DNA from: Dioscorea cayenensis subsp. rotundata
Taxonomy: Eukaryota; Streptophyta; Magnoliopsida; Dioscoreales; Dioscoreaceae
NCBI RefSeq assembly: GCF_009730915.1
Contig: NC_052489.1
Location: 28,699,916-28,763,915, forward strand
Direction: 5' to 3'
DNA length: 64,000 bases
The notes beneath the pieces were generated by a model. It did no database searches and was not told where the DNA came from. It saw only the letters and a program-made list of their open reading frames with translations. How positions within the stretch are numbered: the stretch's first letter is position 1; every line of letters begins with the position of its first letter. The translations under genes were made by a program, and so were the position numbers. Below are positions 11,721 through 24,138 of this stretch, piece after piece.

Positions 11721-12356
11721 ATGGGTCTCGATATTTCCCGTGTTAGGGTGAAGTTTATCACACTCGATGGACATAAAACGGTTTGTCCAATAGAAAACGA
11801 GGTTAACTTCCAGTGCATGTGTTACGTGTACTCCATCTTCAAATGCATTGTAGTCAATCTTATTGTTAAGACAGATGATGTGCCATTGTTGTATCCTATT
11901 GAAAACGATTTCTTCTCATTGTAAAGTTCTTCTATTTTATGTTTATGTAGTCGTATAAGTTAATTATTGTTAAATTTTCCCATTTACCTTTTAAAAATAT
12001 TACGTTACCATTTACATGTTGCTTTCTCCGCTTAAATCATTTTGTTTCTGTTTAAATATTTGCTTTACCGTTTAAATATTTTTGTTATCGTTTAAAACAT
12101 GTTTACTTACCATTTAAACATTTTATGTTTCCGTTTAAAACATTGACCTTTTTTCGTTTAAACTGAAGTGTTGGAAGGAATTCGGATTCTGCGAGCGCTC
12201 TCATTCCACCTCATAGCGACCCTGACGGTGTGGCATGCCTTCCTTCCTCGTCAGATCAATCTGAAGTGTTGTCGTTGGATATCGGATAAAGTTTTCAAGG
12301 TGTTTTCAATCGTAAATCTTGCAATAAACCTGTCGCCGACTAGGCATTGTAAATAA
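11721..12356 (+). pseudogene. Degenerate MuDR/mudrA-like transposase N-terminal remnants
   Basis: An open stretch at 11740-11924 reads DISRVRVKFITLDGHKTV and continues in the style of the N-terminal region of plant MuDR-type transposases. Around 12260-12356 another frame gives EVLSLDIG, a stop, SFQGVF and AVKSC-like text resembling the conserved start of the MuDR domain, with several stops. The pieces are in different frames and separated by TTTAAA repeats. No catalytic DDE core or SWIM zinc finger is visible. Assignment rests on pattern recognition only. Confidence 0.4.
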
Positions 12357-12722
12357 ACAATTATTCAAAAAGAAAATGACTTATTTGAGTGTCAACTTCT
12401 GATATTTAAACAAAGATATTGTCGTTTAAACGTTTTACTCAAACATTTTGAGAATAAAAAATGGTATTGTAAATAAATAAAAAGTTATACAGAAACTGTA
12501 ATAATTTACACAGTGATAACGATATTTAAACAATAGCAAAGATATTTAAACAAAGACAATGATTTTTTAAACATGGAGACACTTTTATTTAAACGTTAAC
12601 TTCGAAAAATAAACATAAAACTAAGAATTTAAACAGAGACAAATATATTTAAACAAAAACTATGATATGTAAATGATATACAATGTCATTTACACGGTAA
12701 CTCTATTATACAATATTATATA

Positions 12723-13129
12723 TCAATCTTTTTTCTTCCCCGTCGACGAATGCCCCTTTTCAGTGATGCCGGCTACACTCCCTTCCTTAAGTATGTGGGT
12801 AACATACTTTAAGCGCAAGTAAAGGACGTCCGTTTGCAGTAGCCGTAGCTTTTCACCGTCGAACACCTGTTCGATAAACCGCATGACGTAGACAGCGCAG
12901 TCGACACTTCCTCGTTTATGCCTTGGGGTGTTAGTGTCGTGAACAAGGGGGTAGGCTAGAGTCACCGATTCGCCGACGTCCATATTGACACAATAGTCTA
13001 ATAGTCTCTACTATCGAGATTTAAAATTTGATGTTAGAATCCCGACTAAAAGAGTACTATTTATAAAACTCTAGTTATCAAAGCACTTACCATCTCTCCA
13101 GCGTCTCTATAGCATCGCACATTAACTAG
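12723..13129 (-). pseudogene. Ulp1/SENP-type (C48) cysteine protease C-terminal remnant inside MULE 2
   Basis: The frame at 12723-12983 contains GSVDCAVYVMRFIEQVF, the catalytic-cysteine motif of Ulp1-like peptidases (Cys at residue 29 of this frame). It is followed by helical text and a Lys-rich tail. The consensus P-x-Q-x-x-G-x-x-D-C has His instead of the oxyanion Gln, and the His and Asp of the triad are absent from the surviving piece. A possible upstream exon at about 13088-13130 (MATNLVNVRCYRDAGEM followed by GTAAGT) suggests the source gene was spliced. Catalysis is unlikely. Confidence 0.6.
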
Positions 13130-15711
13130 GTTGGTCGCCATATTCACAAGCATACGACAATAATCATATACTAAACAGTATTCAGACAAATTTAAGGGAA
13201 AGTAAACTTTTTTAAACGGTAAACTAAATTCTTAAACGGAGACATAAATATTTAACAGAAAACTCACAATTTAAACAGAAAACAACAATTGTTAAACAGA
13301 TACATCAAATGTTTAAATACAATCCCATTACTTAAACGAAAACCTCATTTTAAAACTGCAATCATATCAACGTAAAGGGAAAACCTACATTGTAAACATT
13401 ACATAGCATAACAATCGAAAAATCTTTTTCGATCATGTACACAAACGAACATGAAAACTAAAATAAAACCCTAGCCGATGAATCTCCCTACAAACTTCAA
13501 TATAATCCAATAAATACATAACCACAAAACAACACCGAAAAATCTCTTTTTCTAACATAATTGTTTTAAAAAAAATCATAAACATAACTTTTTCAAAGGC
13601 GTCTGCCTTGGCTCAATACTTTAGACTGCGAGCTGATGAAATGCAGAATACTTGAGCTGGAATTCTTCTCCGAACAATGGCGGAACTTGAAGTTCTTATT
13701 CGAGACAATGATGCCCAGGCAGAGACAATTTCGGAAATGGAAAAGATGAAGAGGCTAAGAGAGAAAAAAAAAAGTATAACCGGCGCCAGCAATGGTTGTC
13801 TCTAGGGATTACACAAAACAATAACCCCCCACTCCCTCTCAAACCGGACACATGATTGCACTGCCACAATTTCCTATGCGAGGGGCAATTTCATCCATAA
13901 AATTCAAAAGTAACTCTGTTATAGCCGCTTATAATTTTTGAGAGTTTGAAAATCATTGATTTTAAAAAGATGGTGTTTTTAGGGACGGCCAAATCAAGGG
14001 AGTGTGTTTTGGTAATATTATAAAGTTAGGGTTTTTTTTTGACAATTTTCACTAAATTTAATTATGATTGTAATGTCCATTGATTTCCAAATTGATGGTT
14101 GGATTCTTAGAGATAAATTTTATAATGAGAAAATGGCTATTTAAATCTGCCTCATGATGAGTTTTTATATTGCTGAAATATTTAAAATTTTGGAATTAAT
14201 TCATGTTTTTTTATTATTTTTTTTATTTTTTATTGAGATGTTAATTTATTTTTAATCAATAACGTTTTTTTTGGGGGACGTGACGGAAATGCCATCTCAA
14301 TATAGCCGGAATAACTCTCATAACTGATCCCACTCTCTATTTTGCCCCACTAATAATAACATTATAAATAATATAAAAAAATTAAAATATATATTTAACC
14401 ACCTCGCATAAGGAGTTGAATGATTTATTTTTTACACTAGCCGACAAACACTCTAATTAAGTAAAAAACGAAATGAGTATAGATGTAAAGCATACTCACA
14501 AACTTAACAACATTTTACCTCCGCTTTACTTAAATTTGTATGACCCTTCCAGAATGGGAACCTTACACGGAGAACTCAGTATTAATAGGGCAAGTAACTA
14601 TTGGTGTGAATGAAAATATCATGTTACAAGAAGTGATTATACTATTTTATGTTAGTGTTTTATCAACAACATGAAATTTTTATTGTGTTTCATTAAGTGA
14701 ATAATCTTGTAATTCGTTTTAACAAATAATAATTGTATTTTTAGGTGTGTTATATCATAATAAAAAAATTTAATTATGTCCCACTTAATTAGTTTTATGC
14801 ATTGCACCTATTTTGCAAAACAAGCAAGTGATAAAAAATTATATTTCAAGATTTCCAATATTAAACAGTTTGTCTTCTAAATTAAAGATCAAGGGTTTAG
14901 TAAAGTGTTATCTCTTATCCCCATTTGTCAAAATATATATTTCTTTAAAATATTATTTAATTATTTTGGATTTCATAATGAAGATGTATTAAGGTTGTGT
15001 TGTATTATCAAAGTCACGCATTAAATATTTTACCATTTTAATTTTAATTGATTTAATATTGTTTCCGCGATAATTATTTAATTTATGATTTTTTTTAATT
15101 GTTAAGTCATGGGAAATTTTATAAATTTTTAATTGTGTTCCATATTTAATTTATTCATATATATATATATATATATATATATACTAACAATAGTGGGATG
15201 TTTGGTTTATAAGTTGCAAAGATGGCTTGGACAATCAAACATCTAAAAGTTTAACATTCGAGAATTTGATTCATAAGAATATTCAAACACCACATTTGAT
15301 TTGTAAATAATTCATTTTAAAGACAATGAGCATTTTATTTTGACATCTTTAATATATATATATATATATATTATATTTATTATAAGAATATAAAAATACT
15401 ATAAAATTAAATTTCCAATCTATTTTTTATGTTAATAATACATTAACACATAAAAAGAAATTTTTTTTGCCCATTTAATAAAAGGGTCAATTAAAAAAAA
15501 AAGCTTTAATTTTCCGCATACTATCCTGAAATGTATACATATTTTCAAACTATGTTAAATTATTCATTTAATCAAGAAAAAAAAAACATCAAAAATATAT
15601 ATTTTTAAAATATGCATACAGATTTGTGTAAGAATTATTTAACCATGATTTGTTATATTCATCGGATTATTGTTAAATTAATATTTACTCATTTGTTTTT
15701 GGAAAAAATTA

Positions 15712-16268
15712 CTCCCTCCGTTCCTTTTTACTCCTTCCATTTCTTTTTATCTGTCATAAACCCATATTTCTTTTTATCAATCATTTTTAAACATCAAGAA
15801 GTATTTATTATTTTTTCCCCAAAATTACTCTAACACTCAATTTCAATTCTCTTCTTGGAATTTAATATGAGAGAGAAATGTGAAGATATAAATTATGGGT
15901 AATTTTGAAAAAATAACTAATTTTTTTGGTATGTGAGATTCAGTTATTCACGACAGATAAAAAGGAACAGGGAGTTATTGTCAACTTTATCTAATTTACA
16001 TCGATTATGAAAAATAGATTAAAGGTAGTTGGTTACCTATATTTTATAAAAAAATTCCACTACTTTCCAAAACTATCTCTATTTAAAACTACACTAAGTG
16101 GAGTATATGATTTAATGCTTAGCTGATTGTGATTTATTGAAAATTATACAAGTACAATAAATTTACTGGTAAAATTGGGAAAAAATATTTAATGTTGCAT
16201 AAAATTTCTAATGTGACAAATAAAAAGGAACAAAGAAGAGCTCCATGACAAGTAAAAAAGAACGGGAG
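15712..16268. mobile_element. Stowaway-type MITE with a second MITE nested in it
   Basis: The outer ends are CTCCCTCCGTTCCTTTTTA (after TA at 15710-15711) and, inverted, CTCCCGTTCTTTTTTACTTG (before TA at 16269-16270). Inside the left arm a second set of ends, CTCCTTCCATTTCTTTTTAT at 15731 and, inverted, CTCCCTGTTCCTTTTTAT ending at 15974, encloses about 244 bp. The outer arm appears to resume with TTGTCA after 15974. The inner target duplication is imperfect. Confidence 0.7.
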
Positions 16269-16422
16269 TAGTATTTACTAAATATAGGCATGGTATATTC
16301 ATGCCTCTTTTATTAGTATTTATTAAAAAACACGACAATTATAAATGGATTATTCTCAATATTTTCTTCATTTCATCATTAATTTAAAATAAAATTTAAT
16401 CATATTTTTTAATTAAAAACCA

Positions 16423-16575
16423 GCGGGCTTTTGGCCTATTGGTACTGAGTCCTTCTCATTTTAGAAAAGACCCACTTAAAGTAAAGACAATATGTGTTGA
16501 GCTTGCAGATGTGCTCTACATAAGTGCATGTTCCTAACTATTAATCTTAAATTAGGTGTTTGTCGCGGGTAAAAA
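16423..16575 (+). repeat. Possible tRNA-derived SINE remnant
   Basis: GGGCTTTTGGCCTATTGGTA at about 16425 resembles a degenerate Pol III A box as found at the start of plant SINEs. A clear B box and a poly-A/T tail are not obvious; the sequence runs into AT-rich DNA. Kept only as a low-confidence candidate. Confidence 0.2.
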
Positions 16576-17193
16576 ATATATAATTAATTAATTAAAATAA
16601 CATTTAATAAGACAAATTCAAATTTTATCACATTATATATTGAGAATTAATTCATTAAATTCAATACCACAATCACACCCAAACTGACCCTTGGTCCAGC
16701 ATCATAACACCCAACAAAAATAAATAAATAAATAAAATGGATGATATACATTTAATCAATTACATGCCATTAATATGTTTTAAATGCTTATTAATAACGT
16801 GTAATAAAAACCATTAGTGACATAATTGCTATTATTAAATATTATTTTTTTTCATTGCAAGATGGAAGCAACATCCACCGTCCAATTTTTATCTATTTAT
16901 ATATTTATTTAATTCCTAAAAATTTCACCTTTGTGCTATCGAAGCCCCAAATCGAGTCCACCTTCCCCTCAAACTCTCATTCTAGGGTTTCGTTTCAAGA
17001 ATCCTTCATCGATTTCGGGGATCGTTTTCGTCAATTTCGTTGGTAGGGATTTCTGATTGTTTCGATTTTTGTTAGGTGGTTTTATTTGTGGAGTTTCTGC
17101 TGATCTTTTGCTGGGAAATTTCAAGGATTTGGAAGCGTTGGAGCGTAGGAGAAACAGAGACTGGATTGTTTGGTTGTTGTGGTAATTTGAGCG

Positions 17194-20100
17194 ATGCCTC
17201 GGACCGTGTCTCGATCCCGATCGCCGTCGTATAGACGCCGGCGGTCGCCATCTCCGGCGAGGTATAGTAGCAGCAGGAGGAGCAGGCGTGACCGCAGCCG
17301 TTCTCCTTATTCTTATAGGTGATCTCGCTTGATATTGAAAAGCCCTCTGCTTCTTTTATTCTCTCTCTCTTTGTCTGTATTATCGTAGAAGATTCTCGTA
17401 GTGGTATAGAATTGTTGAAGTATTTTCCTGTTCTGAGATGTCGAGTAAAATCATTTTCTGACGACCCTGTTAATAACTTTTAATCATGATATCGGCTATT
17501 GTGAAATGCATGCTGGACAGATTCTATTTTACTTGGATTTGGTTTGGATTATTTCAACTTGCTGTTTTATATATAAGGAAGATGTACCATTATATATTAT
17601 GTGATTGAGATTTCACTTAAGGTATAAACTCTTGAACAAAGGAAGATATTGCTTTCCATGTTTGATGAGAAAAAAATTTGTTCTTCCGAGTATAAACATG
17701 TAAATTTAATTAAGTTGCTCATGATTTGGCCAACAAAGTATTATATCGTTCAAGTTACTTAATTGTGCGGATTAGTTTTGACTCATCATCTCTGTAGTAG
17801 TTATGAAGCATAGGTATTATGTTTATTGACTATATTCTGTTCATCCACAAAATCATTCCTGGTGATTATGATGTTAAGCTATGTGATTTAGAAAGGTTTA
17901 TAAAAACAACTGCTTTGCATTGTAACTATTATCTTCTCACTTAGATGAAATGCTTCATTTGTCTATTTGTATGGATTATGATGAATTCATTTTTATGCTT
18001 TAATAATCTTTACTTGTTTTTCTGGCAACAGCGGGTTTTATATGACTTTACGATGTATTTATTTATTTATTGCAATTATAATCATAATTTGTTTATGTTA
18101 TTCCACTTGGGCATTCATGAAGATAGCTACAGTTAAGTACAAGTAACATTTAACTTTTGATGCAGCTATGGCGTGTTCTTCTTTGTAATAGGTAAATGAT
18201 GTCCTTTATATTTTTTGGTCTTTAACTTTGCATCTGAATGTGGAGATGTTGTGGGTTCTATTCTTCACATGACTAAGAGTTCACCAAACTGAAAAATAAT
18301 TTAAACAACTATGAACAGATAAAAATATTCCATGTAAGAGTTTCCCTATCAAACCTTCACCAAAACAAAAAAATAGCCTTCTAAGCAGGTGATGATTGCT
18401 CTTGGTTTATGCTTTGGTTGATTGATTTGCACTTGCAAGAGTTTCTGTGATAAAAGATGGGGCATGGAAAGATTACTCATTACAATGCTTGAGGTAACAG
18501 TATGTGTTATTCTACAAAACTAGCAATCAAATATTCATGATGGCCATCTCGTGCCTGATATTTTTGTGATATATTTTTAGTTATTTTCTGATATTTGGCT
18601 AATATTTTATTATTCCTTTATCAGGAAAAAAAGCCTTTCTCCTTCTCCAAGAAGGCGCAAAAGCCGCTCTCCATCTCCTAGACGGCGGAAAAGCCGTTCC
18701 CCTTCACCAAGGCGATACAAGAGACAAAGAAGCAGGAGCTCATCAAAGTCTCCTGTACACACGTCTAGAAGCCCCAGTATTGGGTTGCTTGAGCGCAAAA
18801 ATGCCATTGAGAAACTTAAAAAAGATGAGGAGGAAAAGAAAAGGTAAACTTATGATTTTTCAATGATGATTTTTTATTTCTGTGTTTTATATATGTTATT
18901 TTTTTCATTGGTTTCCAATAATCGTGAACTAATCACTATGTCTGAAGATATGCTCTCTTACTCTCAAGATATTAATTGAAATATGTTTGGTATGCATGGT
19001 CAAGGAACTTTTTTTCAATTCTTCCACTTCATACTTTGTTTGAATAAATTTATATCAAGAAGTGCACACAATTGTGCTCAAGTTCAACATGATAATTGTT
19101 TTATGCCATTGCTTGTTTGGAAAATGTAAATTTCTGTTTCAGAAAGAGTGAAGCTTGACACTTGGCTTTTTAAGGTTTGGATATTGTATTTCATCTTATG
19201 GATATTTTGAATCTATTTGATACTAATACTGATAATATTGATGCTTAATAGTTATTATGATAATTTTGTGAATACGTCCACCTAATCATCAGTGGTTGTA
19301 ATTGTGAATGCTTGTAGGCATATTCATGGTTATACATGCATTAATATTTACTGCAAAGGTTGCCCTGAGACTCAGCCATGTTCATATTGGTGTTTTTAAA
19401 GCATGAAATCAGTAGAACTATTTACTAGTATACATTCTTGGAGTTAGGAGTGGACCTGGTTGTCCTTTAGGAAATTTGGCTCTATGTTTTCTTCAATTAA
19501 CTTATGAACAGGACAGCATTTCAACCATAGTTTCTTGTTCTGTAGATTGATTTTCTCCTTTTATTTTCATTTCCATGTGGAAGATTTGAAGAACCCTGAT
19601 CCACTGGATAATTTTTCTTTGATCTGCGTGTGCATATTGGTCTTCATGTTAGCCATTTATTTTGATAGTTTATGTGCATGTCACATTACTATTAATTAAC
19701 TTTATGCCTGACCTGTGGTATGAAATAGTGTGCTTTGTCGATCTTCAACATGCAACTTTATGTTGTTTGGTTGGCATCATAGTTCTTGATTGGAGGTTTT
19801 CCCAAAAATCAGTTAGATTTTGGACATTATATTCCATAACTACTATACTGTATGTTGAACAGAGTGCAATAAATCTTGTCTATTTGATTTGAAATGGAGG
19901 TGTGGGGTTGCAATGCTTTTGTTACCATAATAAAATTTCTTTTAGTACACGATGCTTGCAAAATATCTACAGAGAGTTGGTTTATTTTAAATCAGCATTT
20001 TTTTTTTCTGGATTTCCAGACTTTACAGTGTTACCACAGCATGCAATTACAAACGGACTAGATTATCTATTTTAAGTTGCATAATCTCGCTGATTCTTGA

Positions 20101-22517
20101 ACCCTAAAACATATTAAAAATTTTGTCAAAGTCATTTTCAGACAAAATTGGTACCAGTACAAAGCTTGAAACAGTTATTTGGGAGGTTCATTAATGAGCA
20201 AAAGACCAAGTAGGCTTGATTTCTTATGAATGCTATGCCTATAAGGTTTATAATTTTTTTTATGAAGTCATGGGATGAATGTTCTTCCAGGTTTGGTCAA
20301 CATGGAGATGCCAATAAGTTTTTGGAACAATGTATAAATTATATAGCACTGCATCAATAAGAGCTCTGACATTGATGTGGCCTAATATATGAACTCTTTG
20401 GAGCATTACTTTTACCCTGCATATCAACGAATATGAGCCTATCAAACAAGTTAGCAGTAACACTCCTAGTTAATTTACGTGCTTTGCCTCTTTCTGAATG
20501 CATTTTAATATAGGATGCATATGTTTTTGAAATCTTTTATTATGGACTGGAAGGCATATAGCTTGGCTTTATAATTGTGCTATTGAATTTCAAGGAGTAG
20601 TTGTAATTTGAATCTTACCAGCTTGGCTTACTTTATAAGCAAGAGCAGAAAGCAGCTTCACATGAGGAGCTGTTGTATCATCAATTTTACATTTATTTTC
20701 TTGGGTAGTACATCTTTTCTTGCATTAGAGATCTTTCTTGTGATTCAATTTCAATATCAAGATAGGTTGAGGAGTGATTATATAGTTCTTATTTCTATAT
20801 ACCTGCACCCGTGACTAAAATATTTGTACATTTAAACTATAAGCTTGTATTCAAAAAAGCCTTTCACTAGATTCTGGTTGTTGACAAACCATATTGCGCT
20901 ACTTGCTGGAAACAAGTTGAAGCTACAGGAAAGTTGATCAACATATTTTAAGTTTTTAACATGGTTTAGGCAGGTATCTCTAGATAAGAGATAGCAGGTC
21001 GTTGTTAGTTTGACACTGGTTTGTCCTTCTATAACATCTAGGGTGATTAGTTCATCAACTGATGTGCCACTGACAAGCAGATGTAACTACCCCATTCTGT
21101 ACTTCACATTTAATAAACTTAAAACTATAAAGTGCCAGAACTGTGCTTTAATGATAGACTTGAAGTCTTTACGTGATTAGTTTTAAACCTGGTACAGGTT
21201 ACTTGACATTCTTCTCCACAGGCTTTTCTGAAGGAAGCTACTGCTATAGTTCCACTTGTTATATTTGATGATCCAATTGGTGCCACGTTTATCTACTGTT
21301 CCAGTATGAAATCTGATTTATTTGGATCACAAGTCAATTATAGAGGTATGCCTTGACAGCATAAGCTTGTATTTGATATTAGATGGACGAAAGGGGAGAT
21401 TGTTTGGTCATTATGAACAAAGCTTGCAATGTTGCTTTAGATTCAGTTATGGCTACACAGCCTGATGAAGCCATGTTATATCCTTGTTATAATAGCTGTT
21501 ATGAAGGGCATTTCTATGGCTAACTTCTTGTTTTTCCCCTTCATTCCAGGCGTCAGAAGGAGGCAGAGTTGAAACTTCTAGAAGAAGAGACTGCAAAGAG
21601 AATAGAAGAAGCTATTCGTAAAAAGGTCGAGGAGAGCTTGAACTCTGAAGAGTTAAAGCTGGAAATACAAAGAAGAATTGATGAAGGCCGAAAAAAACTA
21701 TTTGATGAGGTTGCAGCCCAACTCGAAAAGGAGAAGGAAGCTGCCTTAATTGAAGCCAGACAGAAAGCAGTAAGCCTCTCTCCTGTGGACCACTTGGCTA
21801 TTTCCTACCACCAGCTAATTTTATATTCCATAGCTGATCTTTGTTTTCTATGCATAATGTTAATTCCATTTCTCATCGTTTGAGTTGGCATGCATGTTGA
21901 GTTTGCTTGCAAGCCTTAAAAGTGCCAGCAGGCATACAATGCCAAATTATTTCAACTGTTCCAGTTCATGGCTGTCAGGTGGTATATATGTCTCTCTTTT
22001 AGGTATTTGTCTTTATTAATGCTTTCATAATCTGTTCTAGCTTCTAATTGACATAAAAGTGCAGCTTTTCAGTATCTCAGATAGAACACATGGCAATAGG
22101 AAAGTTTGTGCCTTTTTAAGTGTCATTGACAAGTTTGAGCTTCTTAAAATCTTTAATGTCCGAAGACTCTTCTGCTTTATAAATAAATAGTTTCGTATCT
22201 TAAACACTCACATTTTTCTATTGGATCGAACTGTGACCTTGGACATCTAGGAACAAGAGCGAAGGGAGAAGGAGGAATTGGATAAAATGCTTGAGGAGAA
22301 TCGGCGGAGGGTGGAAGAGGCTCAAAGAAGAGAAGCACTAGAGCAACAAAAGAAAGAAGAGGAGCGGTACCGTGAGTTGGAACAAATCCAAAGACAGAAG
22401 GAAGAAGCGATGCGGAGAAAAAAGATGGAGGAAGAGCAAGAGAGGGCTAATCAGATGAAACTGTTGGGCAAGAATAAATCTCGCCCTAAGTTGTCATTTG
22501 CGCTCGGTCTTAAGTAG
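17194..22517 (+). CDS. ARGLU1-type arginine/glutamate-rich splicing cofactor, 4 exons
   Basis: Predicted 276 residues, close to human ARGLU1 (273). Exons: 17194-17318, 18625-18843, 21550-21769 and 22251-22517, with frame kept across all junctions. Residues 1-95 form an RS-rich domain with repeated SPSPRRRKSRS units. Residues from about 98 to 262 are a long Glu/Lys/Arg-rich coiled coil (IEKLKKDEEEKKR, then EEEQERANQMKLLGKNKSRP). The end PKLSFALGLK is a conserved family tail. Animal ARGLU1 links splicing and transcription (Mediator, U2AF); plant orthologues are presumed nuclear speckle proteins. Introns 1 and 3 are long (1.3 and 2.7 kb). The start was chosen because it opens the RS domain and follows a leader-like region. 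Confidence 0.93.
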
Positions 22518-23733
22518 TTATTCTCCGCGGTTTTTCAGGTGTTTAAAATGTATGTCAGTGAAGAAGATGGAACCTCCATTGATATGGTCTTTGTTTTTGC
22601 CAATTCCCTTGTATTGTTGAATATTTAGGGGGCTCCTGCTGTCTGCCTTCTTCATTATGGTCTTTGTTGAATATATTTATGTTATTAAAATATCCTGTTT
22701 TTCCAGTGGCGTGATTTTTAAGCGTGTGATGCGAGGGTAAAGATGGAACCTCCCTTTCAAACTAGCTTTCTGTAGTTCAATGTGTGAACCTCCTTTCAAA
22801 CGCTTTTTTAAAACATCTGGATGTTGCTCTATAGTTCAATGTTCAGTGATGCCATACTGTAAATAACTCTGTTTATCAATTTCATTTTTAAGATAAATGA
22901 GGTTTTACATAGTAATTTTAATGAGTTTTTTTTTTTTTACCAAAAATTATAAGCGCAAATCACAATCATAAGCATTTACGGAAATGCATTGGTTACAAAC
23001 ATTTACTCACCATGACATATTAAGGATCGTAGACTATGATTCCATAATAGTAATCATTTATCATGCACCTTTAGAGGAACAGAGAATGTAACTTTTCCCA
23101 CATGGGATTACACTAGGACCTAAATAAATAGTGTTCTACATTAGTGAAGATTTAGTAATTCATGAACAGTACTGTTTCATACACAACATGGGATCAAAAC
23201 AGTCCAAGTGTCTAGTGGACCTGTCCATGGGTCGGGTTCAGATCGGGTCTCGTCCATAATTACTAAATTTTAATCTTGTTCAAACCCGGCTCGACTAGAA
23301 AATTTGAGTCTTTAACTTTTGTCAAAATCCATCCAAATTTAATGATCTCTACTCAAGTGCCTAGCCACTCACAATGAACAAGTGTTAACATGCTCAATTT
23401 ATTTAATGTCAATGGGCACTTAATCAATGTTTTTCCCCCTCAAGTGTTTTATAGTGAAAAAGATATATTTTTTTCCAAGATATTAAAAAACAAACATAAG
23501 AAAAGAAAAACTTCCTCAAAAAGCAACCAATGAGTGGCATGAGCAAATTCTTGATTTACATCATAAAATCTTCACATACTAACTTCCAAAATCATGTAAT
23601 TTTCCCCCATCATGTATAAAAAAACAAACTTAAAATCTGATTCAAACCTTTCTAGCTACAATAGAATCAGCAAAACTTCCACCCCAAAAGAAAAAAGAAA
23701 AATAAAAAAATAAATAAAAGAGTTCCAAAACCA
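22518..23733. other. 3' flanks of convergent genes
   Basis: 3'UTR-like sequence of the ARGLU1-type gene up to about 22870, then AT-rich spacer. Around 23215-23300 a GGGTCGGGTTCAGATCGGGT stretch followed by its near-complement (AACCCGGCTCGACT) looks like part of an old dispersed repeat, but ends could not be defined. No coding support. Confidence 0.5.
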
Positions 23734-24138
23734 TTAAAGGTGTTGCATCTTGTGCTTGTGAAGCTTGAGACACTTGAGCTCTTCTCCTCCACATCTCCTC
23801 CTCCACAAACTAGAGTTTGCCATCTCATTCTTCACCAAAACAGTGCAATCAACTTTCACTTTAGACCTCACATCACTTCCTGACCAACTTCTCTTGCCCA
23901 TCTTCTTGGAATTCTTGTTATTCTTATCCAGTGAGCTAACACTTCTTGATGTCCATGATGTTGAAGATGATGCTCCATTTTGATCATGATATCTACTTTT
24001 CCTTGAAGATGAAATTGATGAAGAAAAAGAGGAACCAGAGCTATCTCTAATGGCTTCTTCAGTTACTACAGGAGGTTTGAAACAGCATGAAAGCTTGAAG
24101 AAGTTGCTGATGCAGTGGTGGTTTTGGTGCTTGCCCAT
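23734..24138 (-). CDS. Serine-rich small basic protein, unknown
   Basis: Single-exon 134-residue frame starting at the ATG at 24138 (MGKHQNHHC). I do not recognise the family. Visible features are an N-terminal His/Cys-containing stretch (FFKLSCCFKPP at about 13-23), a Ser-rich central half (SSGSSFSSSISSS and SSSTSWTSRSVSS) and a basic, Cys-containing C-terminus (VKVDCTVLVKNEMANSSLW then RRRCGGEE). An in-frame upstream ATG at 24258 exists, but MGKHQ is preferred because TATATATA-like sequence lies just upstream of it at about 24175-24184. Low-complexity Ser content means a chance frame is possible, though codon usage looks coding. Confidence 0.55.
   Translation of the reverse strand: MGKHQNHHCISNFFKLSCCFKPPVVTEEAIRDSSGSSFSSSISSSRKSRYHDQNGASSSTSWTSRSVSSLDKNNKNSKKMGKRSWSGSDVRSKVKVDCTVLVKNEMANSSLWRRRCGGEELKCLKLHKHKMQHL

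Larger units (their letters stand above)
11154..14052. mobile_element. MULE 2 carrying Ulp1-protease and mudrA-like remnants (Kaonashi-like)
   Basis: A 2899-bp element flanked by a perfect 9-bp duplication, TAAATTTAA (11145-11153 and 14053-14061). The ends read GAAAAAATTGCTATTTACCC and, inverted, GTGAAAATTGTCAAAAA. Between them lie GTTTAAA-type subterminal repeats (about 11990-12160 on one side; 12400-12680 and 13200-13350 on the other), a plus-strand mudrA-like remnant, and a minus-strand Ulp1 C48 peptidase remnant. Mutator-like elements that carry Ulp1-like genes are known in plants as Kaonashi or KI-MULEs; this is a decayed member or relative. Confidence 0.78.
14062..17193. other. Intergenic region upstream of the ARGLU1-type gene
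   Basis: Very AT-rich, with (TA)n runs near 15160-15182 and 15355-15370, a Stowaway-type MITE pair at 15712-16268 and a possible tRNA-derived SINE remnant at about 16423-16575. The final 350 bp is gene-proximal: CTAGGGTTT near 16982 and a pyrimidine/GA-rich leader before the ATG at 17194 suggest the 5'UTR. No protein-coding exon could be supported. Confidence 0.6.
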
